A stretch of 64,000 bases of DNA from Allantophomopsis cytisporea (Eukaryota; Ascomycota; Leotiomycetes; Phacidiales; Phacidiaceae), in contig CP103027.1 of NCBI GenBank assembly GCA_024752435.1, positions 496,001 through 560,000 of the forward strand, given 5' to 3'. Of the stretch, positions 12,203-25,000 are shown piece by piece; position 1 is the stretch's first letter; each line of letters opens with the position of its first letter. The notes beneath the pieces were generated by a model, which saw only the letters and a list, made by a program, of their open reading frames with translations, was not told the origin of the DNA and ran no database searches. The position numbers and the translations under genes are program-made.

Positions 12203-13205
12203 CTTTGTTCAATAGCTGCCACATGAAGCTACTCATTCGAAGTCTTGTCAAAGAGAGGAGTAGTTGACTTGAAATTTCATTTAGCATATCGATACAATTT
12301 TTAAGACATGTCACGTAATCAAAAATGCTTCATATGACGTTCCGTTTTCGATGTCATGTCATGTTCGTTTGGATGTCGATCAAAATGACGTCGAAACAAA
12401 TTCCGAAATCCTCAACAGGCGATCCTGATTTTAGACCATAAAGATCGGAAATCCGATTCATAATCCCATAAACTCTTATTAAGCACTACATATACAATTT
12501 AAGGGGCGCAAACAAGAAGGTAACAAATCCGTATATCGTTACTGGTGACAAATAAATTACTCGAGTCACAAAGTTGGAATATGAACATGGACTTCTGAAT
12601 GATGGAAAAGTTGAAACACTCTCGGGTAACCAATCCACAGAGGAGTGTAAAGTCCCCACATAAGAACCCTGCATTTCCGATGAATATGAATTTTTGAACA
12701 AACAAGCTCATCTTGGCTCAGCCATATTGACATAAGATCTGACCTTAAATGCAAAAGGCTTTAGCTATGGGCAAGCTCGAGAGTGGATAGGAGGAGAGGC
12801 GTTCTTGATAAGGCAAGGGAAGTAGTGGAGCGCCGGAAGATCCGAACAAACCTCGCGTATCGTTAACTATGAACTCAAGAATAGGATGCAAATACTAGCA
12901 GTTCCCCATCTTTGAGATTAAGCTATCTATCTCCATGGTCGAGACTGGCCAATGAGCTAGTATGGATTCTAGCTTATTGTTTTGAGTTCGACATGACAAT
13001 CATCCGATATATCACGTGATGGACCCCATCCTACCGTATGACATTCTTAGATGGGATTCAATTCAATGTAAGGTCAGTAAAGTTAAGAAGGCCTGAAAGA
13101 ATGTGGAAGCAAAAGTGAATCTTTACTTACTTATTATATCATCTTTAGTGATATCTTCTTGATCTTTTGGTGAAGAATAATTGACAGCAACAACATATAT
13201 TCAAA
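12203..13205. other. Divergent intergenic region
   Basis: This 1 kb region separates the starts of the DUF1295 gene and the 2-oxoglutarate oxygenase and should carry both promoters. Overlapping open frames at 12486-12754 are on one strand in three frames and none has a recognisable motif. Confidence 0.45.
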
Positions 13206-14407
13206 ATGTCCCAAGCTCCCCCAATTCTCGATTTCTCAGTATTTTACTCCAAAGATCCAGGGGCAAAAGCTCAGCTTGTGAATGACGTGCGCAAATGCTG
13301 TCTTCACAATGGGTTTTTCCAGATTGTTGGACACCAAGTCCCATCACGTGTTCAAGAGAATGCATTGGCATGCTCTAAGCAATTCTTCTCTCAACCTCTT
13401 GAAGAGAAGTTGAAGTATAGCAAGGGTATGAATCCTGGCTTGATAAAATACTAGCTATATCAAGCGTATATGTAGGATGTGCCTTGCTGACTACAAGTAG
13501 AACTCAACTCATGGAACCGGGGGTATGAAGTTATTCGTTCTCAGATGCTCGAGATCGGCACATCTCCAGACTTGAAAGAAGGTTTCTACATCGGTGAAGA
13601 TATCTCCGAATCTCATCCCTATTTTGTGCAGAAGAAACTTAACAGTGGCCCCAATATTTGGCCTGAAAGTATGAGTGATGCCGAAAAGTTCAAGACTGCT
13701 TCGATGGAATATTATCAGGCAGTGAGCAAGCTTGCAGAAGATGTCCTTGTCGTTCTTGCCCTCACGCTTGATCTTCCGGAGAACTACTTTGAAGCCTTCG
13801 GAACCGATGCTGTAGCTACAATGCGATTGTTACATTACCCGCCACAACCAAGCGATTCTGACGAGAAACTGTCAAGAGGTATTGGGGCTCATACTGATTT
13901 TGGTGCCCTCACTCTGCTGTTGCAGGATGAAGTTGATGGTCTCCAAGTCTGGGAGAAAAGAACCGACACTTGGCTTGATGTGAGCCTCCCTCTTCACGCA
14001 CCTGCCTCCCAATGCTGACAAATTATTAGGTAGCGCCAACAAAGGGTGCATACGTCGTCAATCTTGGAAACATGTTCATGAGATGGTATGATATCTACAA
14101 AGTACTCATCAGATTCAAATCCTAACTTTCTTACAGGTCTAATGATCGTTACATCTCGAATTTACATCGCGTCATCAATAAGTCAGGCAAAGAACGTTAC
14201 TCTATTCCTTTCTTCTTTAGTGGGAATCCTGATTATGTTATCGAGTGTCTTCCAAACTGCAAAGAGCAAGGAAAGGCTGCTAAATACCCCCCAGTGACTG
14301 TGCAGCAGGCTGTAAGTGCAAGTTATCAGGAAAGCTATGGCCGGGCAGAGAAGTACAAAAAAGCAACTCAAAATCCATTGATCACGCCAAAAGGGATTAC
14401 TGCATAG
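13206..14407 (+). CDS. 2-oxoglutarate/Fe(II) oxygenase, isopenicillin-N-synthase-like
   Basis: This soluble non-haem iron oxygenase carries the DIOX_N and 2OG-FeII_Oxy domains. Four exons (13206-13425, 13501-13979, 14030-14085 and 14137-14407) give 341 residues. The N-terminal domain includes HNGFFQIVGHQVP and ends in NSWNRGYEV. The iron site is AHTDFG (His and Asp) plus the distal His in SNLHRV, and RYSIPFF supplies the 2-oxoglutarate-binding Arg and Ser, so all catalytic residues are present. Such enzymes hydroxylate, desaturate or cyclise small molecules in secondary or aromatic metabolism. It is the first of four small-molecule genes that follow each other to 21.3 kb. The product is unknown. 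Confidence 0.92.
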
Positions 14408-15310
14408 TTACGTAGTTACCACCTTCTTCATCAATCAATGCACAATATTGCTTATCTAGTAACTGTTTTATTGGGATTTGTGAATTGAATGTATTCTGTA
14501 CAGAAAGAAAATTGAAGGCCAAGAAAGCATAAAGCTACAGTAACGATTAAACCTGTGTCGGCTGGCTTTTGTTGGTTTTGTGCTCACAAGTGAATATCGA
14601 GGAATAGGTTAGAGAGCCATCAATGCGAAACAAAGCCCCGGAAGGACTACCACTCTCCTCCTAATCGTTCCATTTTCCATATCCCGCATTTGATATACCT
14701 AAACCATAACTATCTCATGGACTGGGATCTACGGGAAAGCAAAACACTACCCTTGATATTCCTTCAAGTGAGATGACTGTTTATCATGTCTGGTAATTTT
14801 ACTTTCGTTTAGCACAATTGTAGAACTAGTATTGTCAGAATTCAATAACACATCGTCTGATAATAAAGAGCTTCATACTGTACATTAACTTCATGCCGGA
14901 TTTGCTTCAAGGGTATGGAAATTCCCCCATTCTGGGGTCAGCTTTCAAAAGTGGGATAAATATCTCTTATCGATTATCAGCGGGACGGTAAGGCTGTGAA
15001 GGTTGCACGCATTAGTATAGCCGATCATTTTGGTCCCTCTTATGCATAAGTCTCACTTTTTGTTCGGGGACTGTTTTGACATTTGAGTTTGTTGGTAGAT
15101 CTCTAATCTCTGTGGCTGGGTGGGAAGTGGTGTATCTGTACGTAGCTGAGATTCCTATCTGGTCAACTATCAAACGATTCAAGATATAATCTAGTCAACT
15201 CGTTGCAATTTTGATAATTGAAATGACACTGTGAGCAAGTCTATTCTGTTTGGGTGATTCTAGAAAAATTCACCTATTTTTGTGTGTTCGATTGTACTTA
15301 TTACAGCGCA
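14408..15310. other. Intergenic, promoter of the MFS gene
   Basis: This 0.9 kb gap lies between two genes on the same strand. It should hold the terminator of the oxygenase and the promoter of the transporter. I see no coding signal or repeat. Confidence 0.45.
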
Positions 15311-17147
15311 ATGTCGGAGGAACAGGACAAAAAGCAAGTTGACGGGATCACCCCAGCGAGAACAGCTTCCATTCAATCTGGCGACATTGAAAAGTTAGAT
15401 GATAGGGAAAACCGGGAGTTCTATGGAGATTCCATCAGTGATTCCTATCGCCTCAAGTCAGAGTTGATTGGGAAATGTTTTGAGGAGATTGGTATGGGAA
15501 GGTAATCCCAAAGCTTTACCCTCAATGAGTATCTTGCAGCTCACGAATCATATGACAGATATCAATGGGAACTCTTCGTCGTCACTGGATTTGGATGGAT
15601 CACCGATAACTTCTGGTCTCAAGGTATCGGCACCATTCAACCGGGAATTGCACTCGAGTTTTCCGATATCAGCACTCTCTCATACAGCTCGGTGGCATAC
15701 TATGTTGGACTTATCATAGGAGCATCCTTCTGGGGCATCTCGGCAGACTTTATTGGGCGAAAACCGGCGTTCAATGCTACTATTCTAATCGGTGGTATCT
15801 TTGCCTGTGCGGTTGCTGGAACAAACAATTTCGTGGCTTTTAGTGCTCTTTGGGCTTGTATTGGAACAGCAGCTGGCGGAAACGTGCCTGTGGATTCGAT
15901 GATATTCTTGGAGTTTGTACCAGGAAGCCATCAGTGGTTGTTGACTGCACTATCTGCGTGGTGGAATCTAGGACAATTGATTGTCTCTTTGCTTGGCTGG
16001 GTCTTCCTTGCTAACTTTAGCTGCCCTACTTACTCGGACTATACTACCTGTCAAAGAAAGGATAACATGGGCTGGTAAGCTTTCCTAGTATTTAATGAAA
16101 TTTTCATGAAATACTGATAAGCCTCAGGAGATACACAATGATTACACTTGGAGGCCTTGCCTTGGTTTTCGCCGTCATCCGAATATTTTGCTTCAAGATG
16201 CCAGAAAGTCCAAGATACTTGATTTCCAAAGGTCGAGACATGGAGGCCGTTGAGGCTATCAACTATGTTGCCAGAAGAAATGGAAAGCCAGAGCCTTTAA
16301 CTGTCGGTATGTTGCAAGACATCGATATCAGACTTGGTCGGGCACCAATTGCCGAAGAAAGCCAAGGTCTTTCTTCCAAAGAAATCATGAAAGAAAGCTT
16401 GAAGGATTTCCATGGGGTGCAATACAGCAGCCTTTTCACCACCAGAAATTTGGGAATACATACATTCCTCATCTGGGCTATCTGGCTCACCATTGGTATG
16501 CTCTCCAAAATATTTCCAGATGGTATAAAGGCAATGACTGATTATCCATTTCAGGTATCGCATATCCATTATACTTTAACTTCCTCCCTTCCTACCTTGC
16601 AAAGAAATTCACAGAAGACTCCTCACTTTATCTCACATATCGAAACTACTGTATCGAATCTGCAGTTGGGGTTGTTGGACCTTTAAGTGCTGCGGTACTT
16701 GTCAATACCCGCTTTGGTCGTCGATGGATGATGGGAGCATCCGCAATCGTGACAGGGATTTTTCTCTTCGCATATGTTGGAGTGAAAACTTCAACAGCAA
16801 GTCTAGCTTTCACATGCATAACAGGGCTGCTAGGAAATTTTGGTAAGTTCATTTAGGGATCTACAATAATATTGGATCGTTGATGAGGTATAATCTTCTA
16901 ACTATTCTATCTAGAATATGCAATCATGTATGCATTCACTCCTGAATCGTTCCCTGGTCCACTTCGAGGTACAGGGACAGGGACTGCCGCGACCCTTCTC
17001 AGATTTGGAGGTCTCATCGCGAGCTTGATATCTTCAAATACCGGATTCACTGTTGTTCCAATTTACGTTAGTGCGGCGCTCTGGGTGGTGGTCGGCATGG
17101 TTTCTTTCGGTTTGCCATTTGAGACTCATGGCCGCTCAGCGATCTGA
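15311..17147 (+). CDS. MFS transporter, SV2/SVOP-like (metabolite:H+ symporter type)
   Basis: This 12-helix MFS transporter resembles the SV2/SVOP and aromatic-acid symporter groups. Five exons (15311-15501, 15559-16074, 16128-16495, 16555-16842 and 16915-17147) give 531 residues. A 60-residue acidic tail is followed by FVVTGFGWITDNFWSQGIG, an unusual first-helix motif in which Asp-Asn sits in the membrane. The loop 2-3 signature is GISADFIGRKPAFN, and later come MPESPRYLISKGRDMEA, LVNTRFGRRWM and YAFTPESFPGPLRGTGTGTA, the last typical of sugar/organic-acid carriers. Substrates of this group include phosphate esters, nicotinate and aromatic acids. It sits between an oxygenase and an FAD monooxygenase, so a small aromatic or acidic substrate is plausible, but this is inference. 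Confidence 0.88.
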
Positions 17148-17373
17148 TTCAAGTCCCTCTACACCTGCGGTTATACAATCCTTAGATAGGAAAGTAGATT
17201 CCCAAATGAAGATTATTAGGTACTTGAGATGAGCCATAAGGGATCTTGAAGTTACAATGAACTGTTATATAGCTACCGGATGGCACCAGTGACGATTGAC
17301 TTAATTTGCCAAGGACAAAACTTGATTTATGTTCAGCTACATCTATCTAATCTATATGTTCGTCTACATATCA

Positions 17374-18784
17374 TCAATCAGCAATATATTCATCTCGAGC
17401 TTGTTGCCAAACAAGCCCAATATTGTTCTCGTATATCCAACGCATGTCAGCACCTCCATCTTTGATGATTTTGTTCTTCACAAGCTCATCATAAGTGGGA
17501 TTGAGAAGACGGCTTGCATTCAAAGATCGGCGAGAGCTTTCACCTTGAAGATAAGAATACATTCTGGAGTAATAGGGAAGCCGGATTTTGTCGAACAATG
17601 GAAGAGCCTTGCTTAGATCGTTCTTATAGAAGTCTAAAGCTTGAGCAAGCACCCAACCATCTTCTATTGCGAATCCGGCACCAGAGCCAAATGCACCTGA
17701 GAGAGCATGTGATGAGTCACCAACCAGAACAACTTTATTGTTCCAGGCTGTCAACTGCGCCAACTCGGGGCCTGCAAATGCTGCGAACTCTCGCCATCCA
17801 CCTTGAGGAACTTTCTTCAGAGCTTCTTGGATTTGCGGAAGATATTCCTTTACGAGTGATCATTAGTTTGACTGGCCGGCTAATATGTCAAGGGAGCATC
17901 TTACAGTAAAATGAGACTCAACGTGTTCATTATCCACAGGAGTTCCCCAGCTTACTTTGCTGGCACTGTGAACAGCTGGATCCTGCCAGGCTCTTGCGGC
18001 AATTTCCCATAACCCTTCGCCAACCGGCGAAAAATACACGTGAGTCGTTGGACCATGCCACCAAGCAGTTGTTCCAAAGCGAGGATCAAGATGCTTGACC
18101 TCATCCCACGGAAGTAAAGTCCTCCAAATAGTAGTCCCCGTAAATTTGATCTCGTATTCTGGCCATGCAGCGTCTCTGACGACCTTTTTGAAGTCAACAA
18201 TCAAGTTCACAAGCAATATGAGAATGTTTTACGTACAGATCGAATACCATCCGCACCAACTACTAGGTCAGCCTCAACAATTGCTCCGTCCTCGAAGATT
18301 AATTCTACGCCAGCTTCTCCTTTATCCACTATCTTCGACAACCTCTTACCCAATTGAACGGTTCCTGGTGGAACATGAGCAAGCAATGAAGATTGCAATT
18401 TGGTACGCTGAGTGCGAATTGGTGCACGATCTGAGGTCACAGTTTTCACAACCCGATGCAGTTCGTGACCGCTTCGAGCGTTTCTTTGAGTTTGAGTCAA
18501 TAAGATCTTTCTCGTAAAGACATCAAATGAACTCACAGATTTAAGACGGTCAAAGTCGGGTGCCCACTGGTAAGTGTGTCTGCCACACCCAGAATTTTTA
18601 ATACGTTCCAAGTATTTGGACCAATACTTATCCCAGCTCCAACTTCCCGGAGGATTTTGGCCTGCTCATACAACGTGACCTCGACGTTCGGAACTTTTGC
18701 TAATGCAATTGCAGTTGCTAGACCCCCAGGCCCGCCGCCTACAATAGCCACTCTTAAAGGTTTGGGAGAGTTATACGCAGTCAT
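17374..18784 (-). CDS. FAD-dependent monooxygenase, salicylate-hydroxylase-like
   Basis: This group A flavin monooxygenase would use NAD(P)H and oxygen to hydroxylate an aromatic or similar ring. Four exons (18784-18537, 18483-18237, 18183-17905 and 17847-17374) with introns of 53, 53 and 57 bases give 415 residues. The FAD-binding Rossmann motif VAIVGGGPGGLATAIALAK starts at about residue 12. The second motif VVGADGIRS falls at the end of exon 2, and the third, VVLVGDSSHALSGAFGSGAG, in exon 4; in salicylate hydroxylases the last usually reads GDAAHA. All three cofactor motifs are intact. The tail is WRWIYENN-like, common in fungal members. It is convergent with the MFS transporter and lies next to a P450 on the same strand. 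Confidence 0.9.
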
Positions 18785-19460
18785 AATTGATTGGTATTGG
18801 GATGATGGGAAGAATTTGAGGGTTGTGTTAATTCAGAGTTACTCTAGTTACAAATCGTATGTTAGAGTGAGATTCGCCAAACAAATCGCGTCAACCGCCA
18901 TTAGCATGGCGTGCGATGATAAGGCAGGTGCTTCATACAGGTACCCAATAGAAATTACAAGAATGGGATCTGGGAGAAACATCGTGGGTTCTGTAAGTGC
19001 TACATTGATTCTCGATAGGATAGAATAATTGACGAAGATTCAAGCAAATACATAGTGTAAAGTCGGAAGCATTGTTAGTCGTTGTGTTGTTGAAATTAAG
19101 TACAGCGAATCGGGGATCTCTTTCACTAATATTAGCTAATAGCGTCCAAGAAATTCAACAAAGTCATACATGGAATTGCAATAAAGGCTAAAGAGTAATG
19201 AGCGACGCATCATATTAAGAACAGTTTCAATGGTTCAATGGATCAAGAAACCGCAGACCTTAGTATAAAATGGGGTATCGTTCTCTCGACTAGTCCCTAA
19301 GCAAGCAAAAGTGACAAACTTTGAAGCTTATAAATATTATGGACATCCATCTTACATGTGATCTTTTCGGATATTCTTAAGAGTTATATGTTTCTTAATG
19401 TGATAATATGACTATATATTTGGATATGTTAACCTGTCTACACATACTATTTTTGGGTCT
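18785..19460. other. Intergenic between monooxygenase and P450
   Basis: This 676-base gap lies upstream of the FAD monooxygenase start and downstream of the P450 stop. It should carry the monooxygenase promoter. No coding region is supported here. Confidence 0.45.
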
Positions 19461-21277
19461 TTATCTCTCTACAGCGACTCGACATCCGTCGGCGCTCGAA
19501 AGTACCAGAGTGAGTCTTTGCCTCTCTGTACCTATAGGCTCGTTCTTCTCATCAGATGGCAATGCAATCACAGGGTACGCTAAGAATATCTTGATGAGAG
19601 TATAAGATACTTCCATAAGAGCGAAATCTTGTCCTAGGCAGGCCCTTGGACCGCCATTGAATGGAAAGTAAGCCCAACCAATGTCATCTAGTTCACCAGT
19701 CTCCCATCTCTCTGGACGAAATTCAGCAGCATCTGCTCCATAGATACTCTTGACACGAGAGTTCACGTAAGGGGAATATATCACCACTTCACCACGACGA
19801 ACCAAAATTGGTGAAGTGCCTTCTGGGCCACCCCCAGTGGGTAATACCGTAGATTTAAGGGCTTCCCTATTGTTCAGAGGAACTGGAGGGTATAGACGAA
19901 GACCTGTTGCACAATTAGTGTCAGATATGCGCAGCGCTGGCAGCGCATTTAAATCTTACTCTCTTTGATCACGTTTGCAAGATATGGCATACGCCGGATT
20001 TGTTCCCTGCTTGGTGATTCTGTGTCTTCCATAACTGAATTAATTTCCTGACGGAGACGTTCTTTAACGGATTTGTACCGGGTTAGAAGGCGACTAATCA
20101 TGCTATCAGTCATTATTCGGGAAGACGAAAAGCTCAAGATTATCGAAAAGATCGCTTACAATGTCCAAGATAAACAACAAGCGGTTGTGTCTCGGCCAGC
20201 AAGCAACACATTGAGAAGTTGGTCGCGCACTTCACTGAGGTCTGCAGACTCACGCGCAATTTGAGAGATAAAACCCAAATCTTCGCTTTCGTCTGGTGTA
20301 GCTGCTACGGCCTTTCGGGGCTGAATGTCCATCTCCCGCATATAATTCTCTACAAATCGGTGCGTTCTCTCACAAGCTCGTCGAAATTCCGAGGTTTGGT
20401 AAAGATCATGCCAAGGAGCAATGCGGAATCTTTTCGCTAGACCCTCTTGAGCAATGCTGAAACTCTCTGCGAATTCTCTATTCTCGGCGGTCTGATCAAC
20501 GTCTGCTTTCAAGCTATACACTGAGCGTCCAAATAACAATGCTGTGCTCGTGTCCAGGGTTAGATCAAAAAAAAGTGGCTGTAGATCGACCACTCCTGCT
20601 TTGGCTGGCAGACGTGCTAGGAGGTTGTCGACATGCTCTTGGAAAAGATCGAGTTTCTGATACTGGGTTTTCATGAATTGCTTGCGAAACAGTTCTCGTG
20701 AGTGCTTCCACGCTTGGCCTTCCTGAGTAAAGATACCGCTGCCTAAGAGGGGTTTGAAAACGCCATGTCGCACGCCCATTCCATAGTCTGGGCGGGAAAC
20801 CAATGTTAATTGAATTCCAATAGAGAATGAGGGCAGCATACCTTGAAAACTGGTCGACTGTATTGCCTCAATGTTTCGTGGACTGAGGACATGATGCACT
20901 CGGGGGCCAAATAACATATACTGAGACAGTTGATTTCGTGGTTCGTAATTCTTGGCCAATGAACACAAAAAAGCCAGTAGATGTCCCTCCGAATTCGATA
21001 CCCAGAGCTCTTTCAGTCTATCAATGCCTAGAGGCCAATTGTTAGGGAGTTGAGGGGCAGGCTGACAGCCACGCTGAGCGCCGAATGCTGCATCACTCTT
21101 TGATAGTCAGTATACATGGATAAATTCAAGACTTGGAGAACATGCTTTATATTCAGCGTATGCTTTGGCCACCCGATATATAAGGTGGGCAAATATTAGA
21201 ATCGCACATGTAGTTATGACCCGATGCTCCGTTAACCACTCCAGCCACGATACTGCTCCGTCTTTCGAATCACTCAT
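19461..21277 (-). CDS. Cytochrome P450, CYP52-like clan
   Basis: This membrane-anchored P450 has five exons: 21277-21142, 21087-20842, 20787-20160, 20093-19960 and 19903-19461, giving 528 residues. The N-terminus has a hydrophobic anchor around VITTCAILIFAHLIY. The I-helix is LLNVLLAGRDTTACCLSWT with the oxygen-activating AGRDTT. The K-helix ExxR is KESLRLYPPVPLN, completed across intron 4. The haem loop is FPFNGGPRACLGQDFALMEV with the ligand Cys near residue 470. The pattern of PFNGGPRxCxGQ and LRLYPPVP places it near the CYP52 n-alkane/fatty-acid omega-hydroxylase group, but many related fungal families act on other lipids. Intron 1 uses a GTTCTC donor, the least certain boundary; the acceptor of intron 3 could be six bases earlier or later. 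Confidence 0.9.
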
Positions 21278-22093
21278 CGTGGTGTTTGGCAATTCATTGT
21301 TCCGGTTACGATTTCCTTGGTGGGAGTATCCAGGTTTTATCTTCCAGTAGCAAACGTATACAAAAGTCGAACGATGTTTACTCCGTACATAAATCATAAG
21401 CGCCACCAGATTGAGCCGATGCGAAACTCATTTGCGCCAACCCCTACCTCGCATATTCGGTCCCGTGATGATGGAACTGCCGCCGTTTCTAATGCATATT
21501 GTGTGATAAGCTCTGCACCTCGATTTGGGAGTTCTCCGAGTGTTCATTGTTGATCTTCAGCTCTGAAGCCGCTAATTCGTCCCTGATGGTGCAGTAGTGA
21601 ATGCGACTTTCTAGGATGTTTGTTGGATGTCACTCAACGACAGCATACCCTCCCTATGCGCACCCACTGACAGCATTTCCAAATTTTAAATGCAAGCTTC
21701 CAGTCCCCCCACTCGTCGTTTGCTACTATTTCAGTATCATTTTGTTATTGCTTATCGCACAGACGTTGCAATGATTTACCAGGCCTTGTCTCAATTGTTT
21801 CCGGGGTGTACCTCCGCACTTTGTACAGGATAAATTGCAGATTCGCTAGGTAAAGTCACTTGCAGCTTGTTGGCTGAAGCTGAGCTCAGCCGAGGCGACA
21901 TGATTGAGGGTGCTCTCATATTCTAAGAATGCAAAACTTGTGCGAGTAAAGATAGCCTTCAGATATCTGTGTCTCATGCCCGCTTTCTGCACAATTTGAT
22001 CATATTAATTCCGAATTTCGTCTGATAACCTTAATCTGTCGTGGGAGTTCTGTAATTCCTAGCCTTCGTCAGCGATGCTTCCGCCCGCTCAAA
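21278..22093. other. Divergent promoter region
   Basis: This 816-base region lies between the starts of the P450 and the NLR gene. I see no coding sequence; both promoters should be here. Confidence 0.45.
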
Positions 22094-25000
22094 ATGCCGT
22101 TGCATTCGTTCGAGGACCGTACCCAGGACTTCTCATCCAATTTGGCTCAGGCAAACGAATTTCTCGTGGAGTAAGTCGAAACTAAAATGTTCTGTAGAAG
22201 AGGTTTTGATTGTGATATCTAGCATAATTGCTGTTCATGGCCTGAATGAGGATAGTATTAGTGCCTGGACCGACCCCACAACAAACGTTCTATGGCTACG
22301 CGATTTCATCCCATCATCGATTCGGATTGCCCGAGTCATGAGCTATGGATATAACGCTTCATCTTCGGCATTCTATGGTAGTGGTTCAGCCGACAGGATC
22401 CAGCAACAAGCCCAAACCCTTGTGGCCGATGTTCAGGCCGATCGAGCTCTTGAGGGTTGTTCGCAACGACCGATCATCTTCGTATGCCATGGTCTTGGAG
22501 GTATTTTGGTCAAGAAAGCACTTGCATATTCCTCAACAAGAACGTCGAAGAATGTTGCGCATCTTCATTCTATATTTGTCTCAACATTTGCAATTCTGTT
22601 CTTCAGCACGCCGCACGCAGGAACTGGCAAGTCGAAATGGATAATTTCAAGGCATTTTCCTGGCTTGAAACATGGATCAGAAAACCACATACTGTCCGTG
22701 ACGGAAAAGGATTCGGAGACATTACAAATGATTATTGATGAGTTTGCCCCACTCATCAAGCAATTTCATATCTTTTTCTTCTGGGAGGAACTTCCCACAA
22801 AAATTGGCAGCGAGTCTGGCTACCTTGTGGATGAAGCGTCCGCTGCGCCGATGATTGACAACACAGAACGTTGCGGGATTCATGCCAATCATTGTAATAT
22901 GGTGAGATTTTCTACGAAACAGTCTCCAGGCTATCGAACGGTATTCGAGGCATTGGCAAGATACTGCCGCGAGGCAGGACCAATCATCTCTGCACGCTGG
23001 GAGAAGACAGAAGAAGCTCTTGCTAGAGCTCGGTCACATGAGGCATTAGAATTGACAGGCTTTGCATTTGATGTGCATGATGACAATCGGCCATTCCGAT
23101 ATCAACGAAAGGCTTCGGATATTCCACGAAATAAGCATTTCTCTATTCCACAGTCAGTGAGAAGCATATTCACTGGGCGAGAGAACTTGTCATCTGAGCT
23201 TGAAGCAAAGTTATGGGATTTCAAAAGTAAAGCCATCCAAAATCAGCAACGCCGATTTATTATTTATGGTATTGGAGGGGCTGGCAAGACCCAGTTCAGC
23301 TGCAAGTACGCACAAGATAACAGAGAGAAGTCGGTACTCCCCATGAACGCCGAGCAGAACCTCACTGACAAGAAATAGATATTGGGGAGTGTTTTGGGTT
23401 GATGCAACTTCCAAAGAGACTGCAAGGTTGTCGTTTGCCAAGATTGGGGTAGAAGGCGGCCTCGAAGCTACGCAAAGTGCCGGAAAGCACTGGTTGTCGC
23501 ATCTGGAAGAATCATGGCTATTGATAATTAACAATGCGGACGATCCCGATCTCGATTTGCAGGAACTATTTCCAGAAGGTGAAAGAGGTCATATTTTAGT
23601 AACGACACGAAATCCAGACTCTCGTATTCATGCCACTGTGGGGAGCTTCGAATTCAAGGGTCTCGGAGAAGATGAGGCTCTTACGCTACTGTTGAAGGCA
23701 GCCGATGTTCCCGGACCATGGGATTCAACAATACGGGATGCCGGGATTCAGATTGCAAAGGCCTTAGGATACTTAGCATTAGCTCTGGTACAGGCTGGAG
23801 GTCTTATTCTAAAGAAAATCTGCGACTTGAAGGGGTTTCTAAGCTATTACCACGAGCATCGATGGAACTCTAGACAGCAGAAGTATTCTGTTGTCGATGA
23901 CCAACTGGAAAATATTGACACAGTGTACTCTACATGGGATCTATCATTCAAAGTCTTGGAATCACGACACACCGTTGCAAGTCGGGATGCCACGCAACTA
24001 CTAAATATCGTTGCTTGTTTCCATTTCGAACATGTGAGAGTTGAAATCTTCACTAGAGCCCTCTATAATAGGGTTCAAGGGCTCAAACAGTCAAGTCCCA
24101 AGTCCGTATCTAATAGAATCATGGACTTATTAAGCAGCCGGCTGCTACCGCCACATGCGCTGCCAGAATTTCTTCGTCAAAATTCAGGAAAGCCAGATTC
24201 CTACCGCATCAGACGTGCATTGCATGAATTACAATCCTTCTCTCTCGTCAGCTACGACGGAAAAGATGACAGCTTCTCATTACATCCAGTGATCCATGCC
24301 TGGGCACGTGACAGAATGGAAAAGGGGGAGCAAAAGCTCTGGGCACACATCGCTCTTAATACCATGGCCGAATCTGTTCTGCTTCCTCCAGCTGATATCG
24401 GCGAATCACACGAAGATTTCCGTCGTGATCTTTTGCCCCATCTCGACTCCTGCTTAACAGTTTGTCCGCTGCTCATAGAATCTAAGCCACCCTTACTCGG
24501 TCTCAGGATCTTTGTGATACTTCAGTATATTTCAATGCTTGCACTACGCCATGAGGTTCTGAAATCTGCTAAATTTGGTTACGTATATCTGGAGAGAGGG
24601 CGATTTAAGGACGCAGCTGCGCTCCTTTCCATGACTAAGGATGCATTACTGCAAGCCCGCGGACCAGAGGATGCAATGTCTATGAAGGCAATGTTAGCTC
24701 TGGCAAACACCTATTGGGGTCTAGGGGCACTCGAAAAGGCTATTGAGTTGCAGAAGGTAGTGCTATAGACCCGCATTAAAGTTCTTGGTAAGGAACACCC
24801 AGAGACCTTTGCCGCGATGGACCAGCTGGGCCGATCATACTGGCTAAATGGTCAATACCACGAGGCACTTGAATTACAAACGCTTGCTACCAAGCGTATG
24901 CAAGCTGTACTGGGCCCTACACATATTGATACTCTCTCTGCCTTGGATAATCTAGGCGTTACACTCGGCTCGTGGCACCGGTACCAAGAGAGCATGGAAG

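Noticed and set aside
13206..21277. A classical secondary-metabolite biosynthetic cluster
   Set aside because: There is no polyketide synthase, peptide synthetase, terpene synthase or prenyltransferase in or next to the group.
24757..24768. GTAGTGCTATAG as a tiny in-frame intron removing the NLR stop
   Set aside because: Twelve bases is far below the length a spliceosome can use. A longer alternative to the AG at 24802 is 46 bases and would break the frame.
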